64,000 nt of DNA from Sulfolobus sp. A20. GTDB lineage: Archaea; Thermoproteota; Thermoprotei_A; Sulfolobales; Sulfolobaceae. The position numbers and the translations under genes were made by a program. Location: NCBI RefSeq assembly GCF_001719125.1, contig NZ_CP017006.1, forward strand, positions 1,798,001 to 1,862,000, written 5' to 3'. Below, piece after piece: positions 27,470 through 36,495 of the stretch; within the stretch, counting starts at the first letter, position 1, and every line of letters begins with the position of its first letter. The notes beneath the pieces were generated by a model. That model was not told where the DNA came from. It saw nothing but the letters and a program-made list of their open reading frames with translations, and made no database searches.

Positions 27470-28003
27470 TTGGAAAGTAGTCTAAAGAGAAGATTAGGCT
27501 ACGTTATTAGGTATGAGGACATAGAATATGAGATAGTCTCTAAGAACTATACGCTGGAAGTGAAGATGCCAAGCAACGGAAAGTTAGGGCAAATACTTCA
27601 TGATTACTTACAGTCCTATCTAATAGAAGGAAAAGCAAGAAAAAATGATTCTTACGATCCATTTAATTATAATTTGAATAATGCTGTAAAAATATTATCT
27701 GACTTAACCAGTAAGTCGAGATTCTCTTACTGTGATAAAAGAGTGGAAAGAATTTATGGCGTAAGGGTTACTGGTCAAGCAGATCTATGCTCTGATGAAA
27801 TCGTAGTAGAAGTTAAAAGTAACTCTGACCTAAAGAAAGTGGACTTAATTCAAGCATTAATTTACACCTTCCTTTATGAGAAAGACGTAATACTTTTCTT
27901 ATATGGAATATATTCTGGAGATTATACTATAATTAGAGTGCCATTTAATCAAAGAAACTTAAACTCTTTATTAGAAGGGATCAAAAAGCTGACTGATAAA
28001 TAA
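27470..28003 (+). CDS. PD-(D/E)XK nuclease, Cas4-like, orphan
   Basis: A 177-residue protein with a nuclease core: 'GKLGQILHDYLQSYL' (His, near residue 42), 'VRVTGQADLCSDEIVVEVKS' (near 100; G-x-x-D plus E-V-K) and 'LIQALIYTFLYEKDV' (Q...Y helix). This is the Cas4/RecB-type layout, but the Cys residues needed for an iron-sulfur cluster are not arranged as in Cas4 (only two Cys, near 86 and 107). Start is TTG at 27470, supported by a TATA box (AAATATATTTAA, 27435-27446) about 29 bp upstream. It lies 25 bp before the first possible start of the Lrp-like gene. Function unknown; DNA repair or defence are options. Confidence 0.65.
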   Translation: MESSLKRRLGYVIRYEDIEYEIVSKNYTLEVKMPSNGKLGQILHDYLQSYLIEGKARKNDSYDPFNYNLNNAVKILSDLTSKSRFSYCDKRVERIYGVRVTGQADLCSDEIVVEVKSNSDLKKVDLIQALIYTFLYEKDVILFLYGIYSGDYTIIRVPFNQRNLNSLLEGIKKLTDK

Positions 28004-28073
28004 GAAATATTGTGTAAACTTTTAAAGCATGTTTGTAAGAAAAGGATATAAAACATTAATGAGATATATAATT

Positions 28074-28841
28074 ATGGATTCGATAGATAAAGGCATATTG
28101 AAAATACTGCTGAAGGACGCTAGAACTCCTCAGAGGAGAATAGCAATGATATTAGGGATTTCTCCACCAGCCGTAAGTTATAGAATGGAGAGACTGTTTG
28201 GAGAAGTTATAAAAAGATTTGTATTATACGTAAATCCTAACTTTTTAGGGAGATATCACGGATACGTTTCATTTAGTAACATTAATGACTGGGAAGGTGA
28301 CTACATAGCTAAGATTGAATGCCTTGAGGAGTTAAATGTTTATGAAATAGACGCTAAGAACAGAGTTGAATTAGAAGATAAGATAAGTAAGATGAGCGAA
28401 AAATTAGGCGAGCCTAGAATGATATACGTTCCTACGCAGATGCCCTACAGTCCATCTAAGTTCGATCTAAAATTATTGAGCATCTTGAAAGAGAAGCCAT
28501 TGATTAAACCTATAGAACTGGCTGAGGAGTTAGGAGTTTCCTCTAAAACTGTTAGAAGACATCTAAGATATTTATTTGGAAAGAGATATGTCAGATTAAT
28601 ACCAATAATAGATTTAAATAAATCTGGACTGTCAATTTTTGCAGTATTTACTAAAAAAACTGATGATGCCAAAAGATTTTTCGGTAAGTATATGTTCACT
28701 GAGGTTGAAGATGAGAAAGCTGGAATAATAGTAAACGTTGTGGACAGCATTGAGGAAGCTAGGGATCTAACGATAAAGTTTAGAAAAGAATTTGATAAAG
28801 AAGCAGAAGTCATGATATCAACAAAATATGATTTTACTTGA
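28074..28841 (+). CDS. Lrp/AsnC-like regulator with two helix-turn-helix domains
   Basis: A 255-residue predicted transcription factor. An N-terminal winged helix ('DKGILKILLKDARTPQRRIAMILGISPPAVSYRMERL', in part) resembles AsnC, followed by an alpha/beta region, then a second winged helix ('FDLKLLSILKEKPLIKPIELAEELGVSSKTVRRHLRYL', in part, near 135-170) and a C-terminal alpha/beta domain. Duplicated HTH regulators of this type are common in Sulfolobales. I start at ATG 28074 instead of 28029 because GATATAAAA at 28045-28053 is a good TATA box 25 bp upstream. Target genes unknown; the nuclease gene upstream is one candidate. Confidence 0.75.
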   Translation: MDSIDKGILKILLKDARTPQRRIAMILGISPPAVSYRMERLFGEVIKRFVLYVNPNFLGRYHGYVSFSNINDWEGDYIAKIECLEELNVYEIDAKNRVELEDKISKMSEKLGEPRMIYVPTQMPYSPSKFDLKLLSILKEKPLIKPIELAEELGVSSKTVRRHLRYLFGKRYVRLIPIIDLNKSGLSIFAVFTKKTDDAKRFFGKYMFTEVEDEKAGIIVNVVDSIEEARDLTIKFRKEFDKEAEVMISTKYDFT

Positions 28842-28857
28842 CCTTAATGAGAAAAAA

Positions 28858-29163
28858 TTAGAACTTATATACCTTCTTCCTATAATATTTGTTACCCTTT
28901 TGTCCTACATTTTTGGACTTTAATGTCTCGTACTCCTTTATTCTGGCTAGAGCCTCTTTTACGTTACTAACACCCTTCAACATCTCAGCTAAACCTCTTT
29001 CTCCTATATAATTTAACCAAGATACTATATGACCTTCCTTCAAATGCCATTCGACACAAGCAGAATCTGTCTTTCCTATTCTCTCCATTTCAGCTTCTAA
29101 TTCCTTTACATCATGTGCTATGCCCACTACTTTATCATATGACTTGAAATAGAATGGCTCCAT
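28858..29163 (-). CDS. DUF5752-like single-module protein
   Basis: A 101-residue protein matching one module of the two-module protein at 91-753: 'MEPFYFKSYDKVVGIAHDVKEL' (in part) opens like 'PFVFISCRP', and 'EGHIVSWLNYIGERGLAEML' parallels 'NDFAHWIAENLGYKELAEL', followed by an 'EALARIKEYE' helix. Function unknown. The reading frame extends to 29181, but the ATG at 29163 has a TATA-like TTTTATAAAGTA about 28 bp upstream. Encoded between an Lrp-like regulator and the zinc ferredoxin. Confidence 0.6.
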   Translation of the reverse strand: MEPFYFKSYDKVVGIAHDVKELEAEMERIGKTDSACVEWHLKEGHIVSWLNYIGERGLAEMLKGVSNVKEALARIKEYETLKSKNVGQKGNKYYRKKVYKF

Positions 29164-29290
29164 GAATAGTGAATTTAGCAATTATACTTTATAAAATAAA
29201 CATCTCGATATTACACAATTACCTAATATAATTAGAGACCTAGACTTTCTATAACTAAAAAAGGAAAAGATGTAAAAAGAAACTTCCTTG

Positions 29291-29620
<330 letters not shown>

Positions 29621-29762
29621 TCATATGCAATACTAAGATAATTAATACTTCCCCTAAACTGTTCGGGAGATTTTAAAAGATTTTTCATAATTTTACTATA
29701 TTTAAGACAATATATAAATCACTATGATAACACTTAAATTAGGAAAATGAGATAATATAGCT

Positions 29763-30149
29763 ATGAATCTCAGAGACAAAATATTAGCTTTTCTATACCA
29801 TCATGGTGAGTCTACTATTGACGAGATAGTTAAATCATTGAAGGACGAAGACAAGTATGAAATAGATGCAACTTTAAAACATCTAGAGAAGGAAGGATAT
29901 GTTATAAAGAGGGATAAAGGAATATTCTTTAAAAAAACTGTTTATGACCTAACTGCGGGAGGGTTGGAAGAAGCCAAGAAAATTTATGATAATTTACAGA
30001 ATAAGGCTAATGAAATCAAAAATATGATTGCTAATGGTGAACTCGACCCGTCACAAATACCTGAGGAGTATTTAGATATTTTACCATTACTTATTTCAAT
30101 GTCGTTAATCGAAATGATGTTATTAGAAGACCTCACTCTATGGTGGTAA
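29763..30149 (+). CDS. Winged-helix protein
   Basis: A 128-residue protein whose first 75 residues form a winged helix ('RDKILAFLYHHGESTIDEIVKSL' in part, then 'LKHLEKEGYVIKRDKGIFFKKTVYDLT' in part), like PadR or MarR-type DNA-binding domains. A helix follows ('GLEEAKKIYDNLQNKANEIK'), then an acidic, hydrophobic end ('LPLLISMSLIEMMLLEDL') that could mediate dimerisation. Probably a transcription regulator or a general chromatin-type factor. The next gene starts 8 bp after the stop, so the two form an operon. Confidence 0.65.
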   Translation: MNLRDKILAFLYHHGESTIDEIVKSLKDEDKYEIDATLKHLEKEGYVIKRDKGIFFKKTVYDLTAGGLEEAKKIYDNLQNKANEIKNMIANGELDPSQIPEEYLDILPLLISMSLIEMMLLEDLTLWW

Positions 30150-30157
30150 TTGATAAA

Positions 30158-30751
30158 ATGAAATTAAAGGTAAAGACATTAGAAGATCTATTTATACCTC
30201 CCTTGCGAGAATTCTCCTACTTATGTGATGGGACACTTTCTGAAGTTAAATGTAAAGGAATTGAGATATATAGGGATGAAGATTTTATCTCTTTTAATAT
30301 AAATGACATCCTAAGTTCACTAAGCTTACAGGCTCTAGTAAGGATGAAAACTAGAGGAAGAAAAAGAGATAGATGGCTTAATTACATTAATAAATACAAA
30401 ATTGAACTAGAGCCTAAAGAGTTTTCATTAATACTCAAACTAGGAGCTTTATTTACACTTTACGTTGATGGGTACGAAATTGATGGAACTCAAGGCGATG
30501 TGGTAATAAAGGAATTTAGAGTCACTGGTACAGGGTCTAATGTAGAACATATCATCAAAGTACTTAAAGAGATGACGCCAAGGCTAATTATACATGAAAT
30601 CAAACAAAACATATGGTATATGATAACAGCATATAAGGTTCCTTATATTGACAATCAATTAAAAAAGTTAGACAAACTATTTCTAAATTCTGATCGTCTT
30701 GAATGCAAAGAATTAAACGAAGACTTAGATATGAGGATCTGTAGGATATAG
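30158..30751 (+). CDS. Hypothetical protein, operon partner of the winged-helix gene
   Basis: Unrecognised 197-residue soluble protein. A basic cluster ('RMKTRGRKRDRW', near residue 62) and a beta-rich centre ('LYVDGYEIDGTQGDVVIKEF') stand out; there is no membrane segment. An ATG at 30140 overlaps the upstream gene, but ATG 30158 is preceded by GGTGGT at 30142-30147, a ribosome-binding match 10 bp away, so I favour it. Translational coupling to the upstream winged-helix gene suggests that they work together. Confidence 0.5.
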   Translation: MKLKVKTLEDLFIPPLREFSYLCDGTLSEVKCKGIEIYRDEDFISFNINDILSSLSLQALVRMKTRGRKRDRWLNYINKYKIELEPKEFSLILKLGALFTLYVDGYEIDGTQGDVVIKEFRVTGTGSNVEHIIKVLKEMTPRLIIHEIKQNIWYMITAYKVPYIDNQLKKLDKLFLNSDRLECKELNEDLDMRICRI

Positions 30752-30782
30752 GAATATACTAAGAATTTATGGTGAAATTCGT

Positions 30783-30836
30783 AAATCAGCGGTTATATCA
30801 TTTCATCTTTCAAAACTCGGCAAACTCATCATTATT
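30783..30836 (-). ncRNA. C/D box sRNA
   Basis: On the minus strand: C box ATGATGA (30832-30826), guide GTTTGCCGAGTT, D' variant TTGA (30813-30810), a C'-like GATGAAA (30806-30800), then a guide ending ATATAACCG and D box CTGA (30789-30786). A T-rich TATA element (TTTTTTATAT, 30862-30853) is about 25 bp before the expected 5' end just upstream of the C box. Box spacing and size (about 50 nt) fit Sulfolobus guide RNAs. The target base is unknown. Confidence 0.6.
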
Positions 30837-30920
30837 TCTATAAATTGTAGTATCATATAAAAAATATTTCATCATGAACTTCGCAAAACAAATATATTCT
30901 TAAGCTTATCATGTATATTA

Positions 30921-31769
30921 ATGGCTAAGCCAAAACAAAAGAAAAGTAAGCAGAAAAAAGAGAGTAACCTACTATATATTCCGTTTGCTGTTTTAATAGC
31001 CGTGATTGTAATTTTAGTAGTATTTCCCTATATTCATTCATCTAAAAATTCGGTTCCAGTAGCTAATGCTAACACTCCATTATTTAATATATATAAAGTC
31101 AGTAATCAAAATTTTGCAGGAAACAACTCAGTTCAAATATATTTCATAAGTTGGTACGGATGTCCCAATGGAGCAACTTCTTCCTGGCCCTTGTATTTAG
31201 CGTTAGAACACTTTGGCAACGTTAGTGTAAAGACTAACTATTCAATTTACGAGAGTAGTTTAGGGGCCAGAATACCTGGATTGATATTTACAAATTACAC
31301 GCCATATAATAATACCAAAATATTACCAGTTTACTTTCATCCAATTTACATATATGGTAATTATCTAAATGAGACAACAAATGATACACCAATACCAACT
31401 AATGATATTGTAAGCTTTGGATTACAAGAACTTAAAGAACTAGCCCCATCGTGGGTTTATAATTTGACCGTATTTTACGAAATAAATAGCACTTATAACA
31501 TAAATGGGAATATGATAAACGTAGTTAATGCAGGTAATCCTCCTCATATTGTAACACTTATAATAATCAGTGGCCCAGGGGGAACTTGGGTGGACATAGG
31601 GTATCCAAACAATATTTCTCCTACACAGTTAGCCGATCTAAATTCTACACTGCTATATCAATATATTACAGGAAAATCAGCACCATCGGGAATTTATGCA
31701 AATGTTTATAAATCAATATATGACTCTTATCAGATGTTATATAACACAATACGTGAAGCAATGTTATGA
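30921..31769 (+). CDS. DUF929 family membrane-anchored protein
   Basis: A 282-residue protein with a very basic start ('AKPKQKKSKQKKE'), one transmembrane helix (about 18-37) and an extracellular domain with many N-x-S/T sequons. 'IYFISWYGCPNGATSSWPL' (near residue 70) resembles a thioredoxin-like active-site region with one Cys in place of a C-x-x-C pair. This is the pattern of DUF929, a family known to me only from Sulfolobales. Role unknown; a surface redox-derived or binding function is a guess. Own TATA region near 30890-30900. Confidence 0.75.
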   Translation: MAKPKQKKSKQKKESNLLYIPFAVLIAVIVILVVFPYIHSSKNSVPVANANTPLFNIYKVSNQNFAGNNSVQIYFISWYGCPNGATSSWPLYLALEHFGNVSVKTNYSIYESSLGARIPGLIFTNYTPYNNTKILPVYFHPIYIYGNYLNETTNDTPIPTNDIVSFGLQELKELAPSWVYNLTVFYEINSTYNINGNMINVVNAGNPPHIVTLIIISGPGGTWVDIGYPNNISPTQLADLNSTLLYQYITGKSAPSGIYANVYKSIYDSYQMLYNTIREAML

Positions 31770-31836
31770 ATGTGGTCCTACTATAAATAATAAGGATTTT
31801 ATTAATTTTGTTAAGGAAAAATTTTATACATTTTTC

Positions 31837-31868
31837 TGATTTCCTCCCCGTCCTTAAGGTTTAAGGCT
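31837..31868 (+). repeat. Degenerate IS200/IS605-type end
   Basis: GATTTCCTCCCCGTCCTTAA followed by GGTTTAAGGCT matches the layout of 15221-15253 with substitutions. It sits between convergent genes. Confidence 0.45.
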
Positions 31869-31913
31869 ATCCCCACCTTGTAAATATGCTTAACTAAAAA
31901 CTATTTCTACTTT

Positions 31914-32900
31914 TTAAGGCATAAACACTTTAGAATATTGATTCTCTTTCACGATCTTTAGTGACTTTAAAGACTTAGGACAATCTTCACATCTATCTAA
32001 CTGAGGCATTTTCTTATTACCTATAATAATAATTTTTTTAAATCTATTAGCATAATTATTTACTATATTGTCTATCAAAACGTTATTTAAAATAACTGGT
32101 AATGCTTCAATTTCATGAAACATAGATGATTTAAATAAATAGGAATTTCTCCAACATTCTTGGATAGAGTTATTGCAGTCGAAAACCTTGTTCTTAGGCC
32201 ATATAATTGAAGGTATTAATAGTACATCACCATCATCTATTTTGGAAGTTCGTCTATCTTTCCCAAAACTTTCTAAGAAATCGAATATTAAATTCATATA
32301 ATGTCTTCCTAATTTTTCATCGTACATTTTATCCTTATCGTACTCCTCATGAAAATATTTGTTAAACCACACATAAGCATCTATTATTTCGTTTCTTTTA
32401 GGCATTATTGGATCAAGGAAGATAAAGTTAGTTATAGAAGATAATAGAGGATTTGCAACAATCACTCTACCTTGTAGTTCAGCTTTTACCTCCTCTAACC
32501 CTTCCTTGAAATAATTATAGCTCATTAATGGATCAGCTGCTATACCAGGCGTATACCCCTCTTCCGTACCAGGTACAGAGTATTGAACGAATCTATATAC
32601 GTCATAAAATTGATTATTAGGATACCACTCTTTAAATTTGGGTAATCCGTCGCTCTTCCTTTCGTTTAACTCTTCTAATATTTTTGAAAAGGCTTCCATT
32701 GGATCCTTGTATTCCCCATCAAGATAACCATAAGGTATGAATATAGGTTCACCCCATTTAGGATCAGCATATTTTAATCCATATCCTCTAATTATATCAG
32801 GTAAATAAGAGTCTAAAATAGTCTTTATCGCCATCTTCATGTTTATATGAAGGTGATCTATGTGATGTACAACCTTAACCTTTTTACCAAATAATGGCAT
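31914..32900 (-). CDS. Hypothetical protein
   Basis: Unrecognised 328-residue soluble protein, rich in Tyr, Phe, Asp and Lys. 'VVHHIDHLHINMKM' at the N-terminus holds four His that could bind a metal, and two Cys pairs occur late ('CNNSIQEC', 'CEDCPK'). No known domain comes to mind. ATGs exist at 32909 and 32900; I use the second because the sequence then begins 'MPLFGKKVKVVHH'. It is 14 bp downstream of the ferritin/VIT1 metal-transporter gene on the same strand, which, with the His-rich start, hints at a metal-related job. Confidence 0.5.
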   Translation of the reverse strand: MPLFGKKVKVVHHIDHLHINMKMAIKTILDSYLPDIIRGYGLKYADPKWGEPIFIPYGYLDGEYKDPMEAFSKILEELNERKSDGLPKFKEWYPNNQFYDVYRFVQYSVPGTEEGYTPGIAADPLMSYNYFKEGLEEVKAELQGRVIVANPLLSSITNFIFLDPIMPKRNEIIDAYVWFNKYFHEEYDKDKMYDEKLGRHYMNLIFDFLESFGKDRRTSKIDDGDVLLIPSIIWPKNKVFDCNNSIQECWRNSYLFKSSMFHEIEALPVILNNVLIDNIVNNYANRFKKIIIIGNKKMPQLDRCEDCPKSLKSLKIVKENQYSKVFMP

Positions 32901-32914
32901 AGAGAACAATAGAA

Positions 32915-34012
32915 TTAACTAAAATTTAAAGCTTTAGAGATTCGTAATATTATATAGTAATGAGGTAAAAACTTAGATGCTAGATACCCTAAGCCATGTG
33001 TAGCTAAAGCAGCTAGTAAGGCTAATATTGTCATTTGTAAACCTTTCTTAAAAGGTTTAACTCCGCTTAATAATCCTATAACTGATCCCACCACAAATGT
33101 AGCTAAGCCGGCTATAACATAAGACGAAATAACCCCGGCTAAGCCAGAAAGACCTACAATATAAGGTATAACTGGTATTATAGCACCAGTAATGTATGAC
33201 GCCCCTGTTATTAAAGCACTCTTGATAGGGTTATCTTTGACTTTAGGATATAAAATGTCCTCTGCAACATCTACCAAAGAAGGAGAAACTTTCTTCGCTA
33301 TATTTCTATTTATACCCAATTCTGTGAAGAAATTTATTAGCTTTAGCTCAATTTGACGCTGATCAACAATTTTCTCTAGTTCTAACTTTTTACGTTCTTG
33401 TTCCTTAACGTCTTTCTCTGATTTAGTAGATAAGTAAGCTCCTATTGACATTGATAATGTCCCCGAAGCTCCTATTATTAAACCTCCTACCGCAACGAAG
33501 ATAGGAGAAGAAATCGCTCCAGACAATCCAGAAACTGCTGCTAAAACTTCAACTAAACCATCACTTATCCCATATACAAAATCACCAACATTTTTAGCCT
33601 CAACATTTCCTAGAACCTTTTCATGAACAGCCTCATCTAACATTATTGATTCTAATCTAGATTTCTCTTCCTCAAATTCCTTCATTTCTGCTAATTTTTT
33701 ATATTTCTCCACGTCATCTTCTTCCCCAGCTTCTAGAAGCATTATAGTCAAATTGGTACCTAGCAATCTTCTTATAATAGAGTAAAAACCTATCTTTAGT
33801 TTGTCAACAAATGATAGCCCTTTAGTCCTTAGTCCTCTCTTATCAGCAATTTCCTTCCAGAACTCAGAGTGAGATCTTTCCATTTCAGAAAGTTTTGTTA
33901 AGGTTCTTCTTAACTTATCATCCTTTTCGATTCTAGCCAATTTCCTATAAACCTCGTAATCAAACATCTCTTCCTTATAGTTCTTTAATATAAGACTGTC
34001 CAATCGTTGCAT
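32915..34012 (-). CDS. Ferritin-like/rubrerythrin domain fused to VIT1-CCC1 metal transporter
   Basis: A 365-residue fusion. Residues 1-140 form a ferritin-like bundle with E-x-x-Y and E-x-x-H type ligands ('EEMFDYEVYRKLARIE', 'LSEMERSHSEFW', 'MLLEAGEEDDVEKY', 'DEAVHEK'). Residues 150-365 are a VIT1/CCC1 permease with 'DFVYGISDGLVEVLAAVSGLSG' (in part), 'GASGTLSMSIGAYLSTKSEKD' (in part) and five membrane helices. Such proteins move Fe(II) or Mn(II) across the membrane, the ferritin part capturing the ion. Probably first gene of a two-gene unit with the His-rich protein. Confidence 0.88.
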   Translation of the reverse strand: MQRLDSLILKNYKEEMFDYEVYRKLARIEKDDKLRRTLTKLSEMERSHSEFWKEIADKRGLRTKGLSFVDKLKIGFYSIIRRLLGTNLTIMLLEAGEEDDVEKYKKLAEMKEFEEEKSRLESIMLDEAVHEKVLGNVEAKNVGDFVYGISDGLVEVLAAVSGLSGAISSPIFVAVGGLIIGASGTLSMSIGAYLSTKSEKDVKEQERKKLELEKIVDQRQIELKLINFFTELGINRNIAKKVSPSLVDVAEDILYPKVKDNPIKSALITGASYITGAIIPVIPYIVGLSGLAGVISSYVIAGLATFVVGSVIGLLSGVKPFKKGLQMTILALLAALATHGLGYLASKFLPHYYIILRISKALNFS

Positions 34013-34251
34013 TTCATTATAGATATAGTCTTTCTCCCATATAAGACTAACTTATAATAACTTCTAGTTAGTATTCACTATAAGTTGATCATAACTAAGG
34101 CTTTTTATCTGACAATCATTTTATAATAGTATAATACAATTTTCTGAAATTATCAATGGTTCAGCAATGAATAACGCTGTATCTAACCCATAAGAAGCTG
34201 TTAAATTATGGAAACACAAAAAATATGAGCAAATTTTTCAATTAAAATCTT

Positions 34252-34545
34252 ATGAGCTTACTAGATAAAGCTAAAAGATTAAAACAATTGGGAGACGAAT
34301 ATGAAGAGCTATTAAATAATGTATTAAACGAACTTTTCAAACTAATACCCACATGTTTAGCGTTAAATATCGATGATTCTTTATTGCCAGTTTTTGCAGT
34401 CTCAGGGTTAAAGACTAAAGGAATTTTAGCCTTTCCTTACAAGTGTGAAGGAAAAGTAGGATACATAGTAATAGGAGAGGATGGTAAAGTATACTTTGAG
34501 GATTTAGACGATAATACAGTTAAGGAGATAGCCTACATTGGTTAG
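34252..34545 (+). CDS. Hypothetical protein
   Basis: Unrecognised 97-residue acidic protein: an N-terminal helix ('LLDKAKRLKQLGDEYEELLN') followed by a beta-sheet-like half ('GKVGYIVIGEDGKVYFEDLD'). No membrane segment. Two Cys (near 38 and 65). A TATA-like TTTTTCAATTAAAA lies upstream but the match is weak. Stands alone, divergent from the VIT1 gene. Confidence 0.5.
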   Translation: MSLLDKAKRLKQLGDEYEELLNNVLNELFKLIPTCLALNIDDSLLPVFAVSGLKTKGILAFPYKCEGKVGYIVIGEDGKVYFEDLDDNTVKEIAYIG

Positions 34546-34682
34546 GATATATCGTGTTATTTCACAATAACCTTACATCTATAATAACTCTCGAAACTTT
34601 TTGCTGTTATACTAAAAATCAAACCTTATATGAAGTCCAACTGGTATAAAGGTTTAAATAAAATGGATTATAAAGTGATTTG

Positions 34683-35225
34683 ATGAATTTTAACCTCAAA
34701 TATATTACTTTCATAGCTCCTTTAGTGCTGTGGTGGATTCCACTATTAGGTCCGTTTCTTACTGGACTATTATTTAGTTACTACTTCAAAACCAACTATA
34801 GATACTCGATAATTATTAGCGCAGTTTACTCTATTATGCTTTCTCTTCTAACCTCATTTATATTAATTAATTTTATAAAAATTAGCTTTATTAATAGCTT
34901 ATTTCATGGTGTTGTTATATTATTCAACATAATTGGTAGCTTAATATGCGTAATCACATCCTACTTATCCAGTAAACATGGAAGTTTTACTAAGATAAAA
35001 GGAGATTCAATTGAAACTGAATTTATTATAAGTAACATGAATCAACTAGATGAAATGCTCTCCCATTACGTAGACATTAGGACTTGCAATAAACCAAATA
35101 TAAAGTTCATAGACGAGTCTCACCTAGAAGTAACCAGAGAGTGCAGTAACATTAGAATAACCTATGATATAACAAAAATGGGTAAAGAGCTAAGAGTAAG
35201 GGCAAAATTCAAAAATATGCTCTAA
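34683..35225 (+). CDS. Three-helix membrane protein with soluble tail
   Basis: A 180-residue protein with hydrophobic helices near 9-30, 38-65 and 73-95, then a soluble C-terminal domain of 85 residues containing three Cys. Family not recognised. Start: a TTG at 34680 is possible but the ATG at 34683 has AGGTTTAAATAA 26-30 bp upstream, a good TATA match. Its stop overlaps the stop of the convergent disulfide reductase gene by 4 bp. Confidence 0.5.
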   Translation: MNFNLKYITFIAPLVLWWIPLLGPFLTGLLFSYYFKTNYRYSIIISAVYSIMLSLLTSFILINFIKISFINSLFHGVVILFNIIGSLICVITSYLSSKHGSFTKIKGDSIETEFIISNMNQLDEMLSHYVDIRTCNKPNIKFIDESHLEVTRECSNIRITYDITKMGKELRVRAKFKNML

Positions 35226-36457
35226 ATTCTACTTAATACTTCAGTTATAGCCTCAATATAAGATGGATGAGGAGCTACGAAATCTTTTAGCTCGTTTACA
35301 CTCATATTAAACCTGATCATAAGGGAAATTAGAGAAATAACCTCTTCAGCATCCTTCATAAACGCTTGAGCACCAACAATCCTATCGTTTTCTACACAAA
35401 TCTTAAGTATACCATCAGTCTCCTTTTCCACTATTGCCCTTCCCAAGTTCGACAAGGAGAATTTAACGCATTGCCCCTCCATCCTTCCTACATAGGCGAT
35501 TGTTGGATGAGTGTAAACCACTTTAGGAATACCTAGAGTATTGAATACCTTTCTCTCTCCCACAATATTTAAAGCAGCTATTTTTCCTGCATAGGAAGCT
35601 TCATGAGCAGTATGAGTACCTATTATATCCCCAGCGGCAAATACATTACTCAAACTTGTCCTCAAATATTCATCAACTTGTATGAAAGGGTTATGCTTAA
35701 TCTCTTCGAAGCCATCAATAGATGGTTTTCTCCCGAAAGTCATATAAACTACATCAGCTGTTAACCGCTCGCCATTGTCTAATATTACCTCGTTTTCCTT
35801 CATCTCTTTGACAATCCTGCCTAAATACAATTTCACTCCTATTCTGGAGAAATAATTAGTTATCGTATTACTAATGTCTTTATCCAGATAAGGTAAAAGA
35901 GAATTTTGCTTATCTATCAAAAATACCTCCTTCCCAATTTTCCTCAATAACCATCCAAACTCTATACCACCTACGTCTCCTCCTACCAAAATTACACTGT
36001 TGAAATCCCTATCCAAATAAGGTAAATCCTCAGAATAAATAATTCCTCTAGTCCTTTCTCTATAAGTACCAGTAGCTATAATTATATAATCTGGATTTAA
36101 TGATTCATTATTGACGTTTAATACTCCCGACCTAAGAGAAGCATTTCCATGAACAACCTCTACGCCATTATCTTCCAGCAAATATTCTACACCTTTAGAA
36201 ATTCTTGAAGAGGCTTCCTTACCTAACTTCTTCAGTTCATCAAGGCTAAAGGAGACGTCTCTCTTACCGACTTTTTCCATTGAGGTTAATAGGTGAATAG
36301 GGTTAAGCATGGCCTTAGATGGGATACAACCATATAATACACAAGTTCCGCCTAGTCTATCCTCTTTCTCTACCAAAGTAACCTTATGACCTCTCTTAGC
36401 TAGTTCAAGGGAAGCGGATACTCCAGCTGGACCAGATCCTATAACTCCTATTCTCAT
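35222..36457 (-). CDS. Dihydrolipoamide dehydrogenase-like flavoprotein disulfide reductase
   Basis: A 411-residue class I pyridine nucleotide-disulfide oxidoreductase. FAD motif 'IGVIGSGPAGVSASLELA' at the N-terminus, redox-active disulfide in 'GGTCVLYGCIPSK' (near residue 36), NAD(P) motif 'VILVGGDVGGIEFGW', and C-terminal 'APHPSYIEAI' with the His-x-x-x-x-Glu type base. Slightly short for the family (about 450). No lipoate-dependent complex genes are nearby, so the electron acceptor is unknown; mercuric- or CoA-disulfide-type reduction are alternatives. It is followed upstream on the same strand by the MFS carrier (38 bp). Confidence 0.85.
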   Translation of the reverse strand: MRIGVIGSGPAGVSASLELAKRGHKVTLVEKEDRLGGTCVLYGCIPSKAMLNPIHLLTSMEKVGKRDVSFSLDELKKLGKEASSRISKGVEYLLEDNGVEVVHGNASLRSGVLNVNNESLNPDYIIIATGTYRERTRGIIYSEDLPYLDRDFNSVILVGGDVGGIEFGWLLRKIGKEVFLIDKQNSLLPYLDKDISNTITNYFSRIGVKLYLGRIVKEMKENEVILDNGERLTADVVYMTFGRKPSIDGFEEIKHNPFIQVDEYLRTSLSNVFAAGDIIGTHTAHEASYAGKIAALNIVGERKVFNTLGIPKVVYTHPTIAYVGRMEGQCVKFSLSNLGRAIVEKETDGILKICVENDRIVGAQAFMKDAEEVISLISLMIRFNMSVNELKDFVAPHPSYIEAITEVLSRI

Positions 36458-36495
36458 AGTAATATTAGCTCGAAAAGAAAAATAATAATCTTTCT

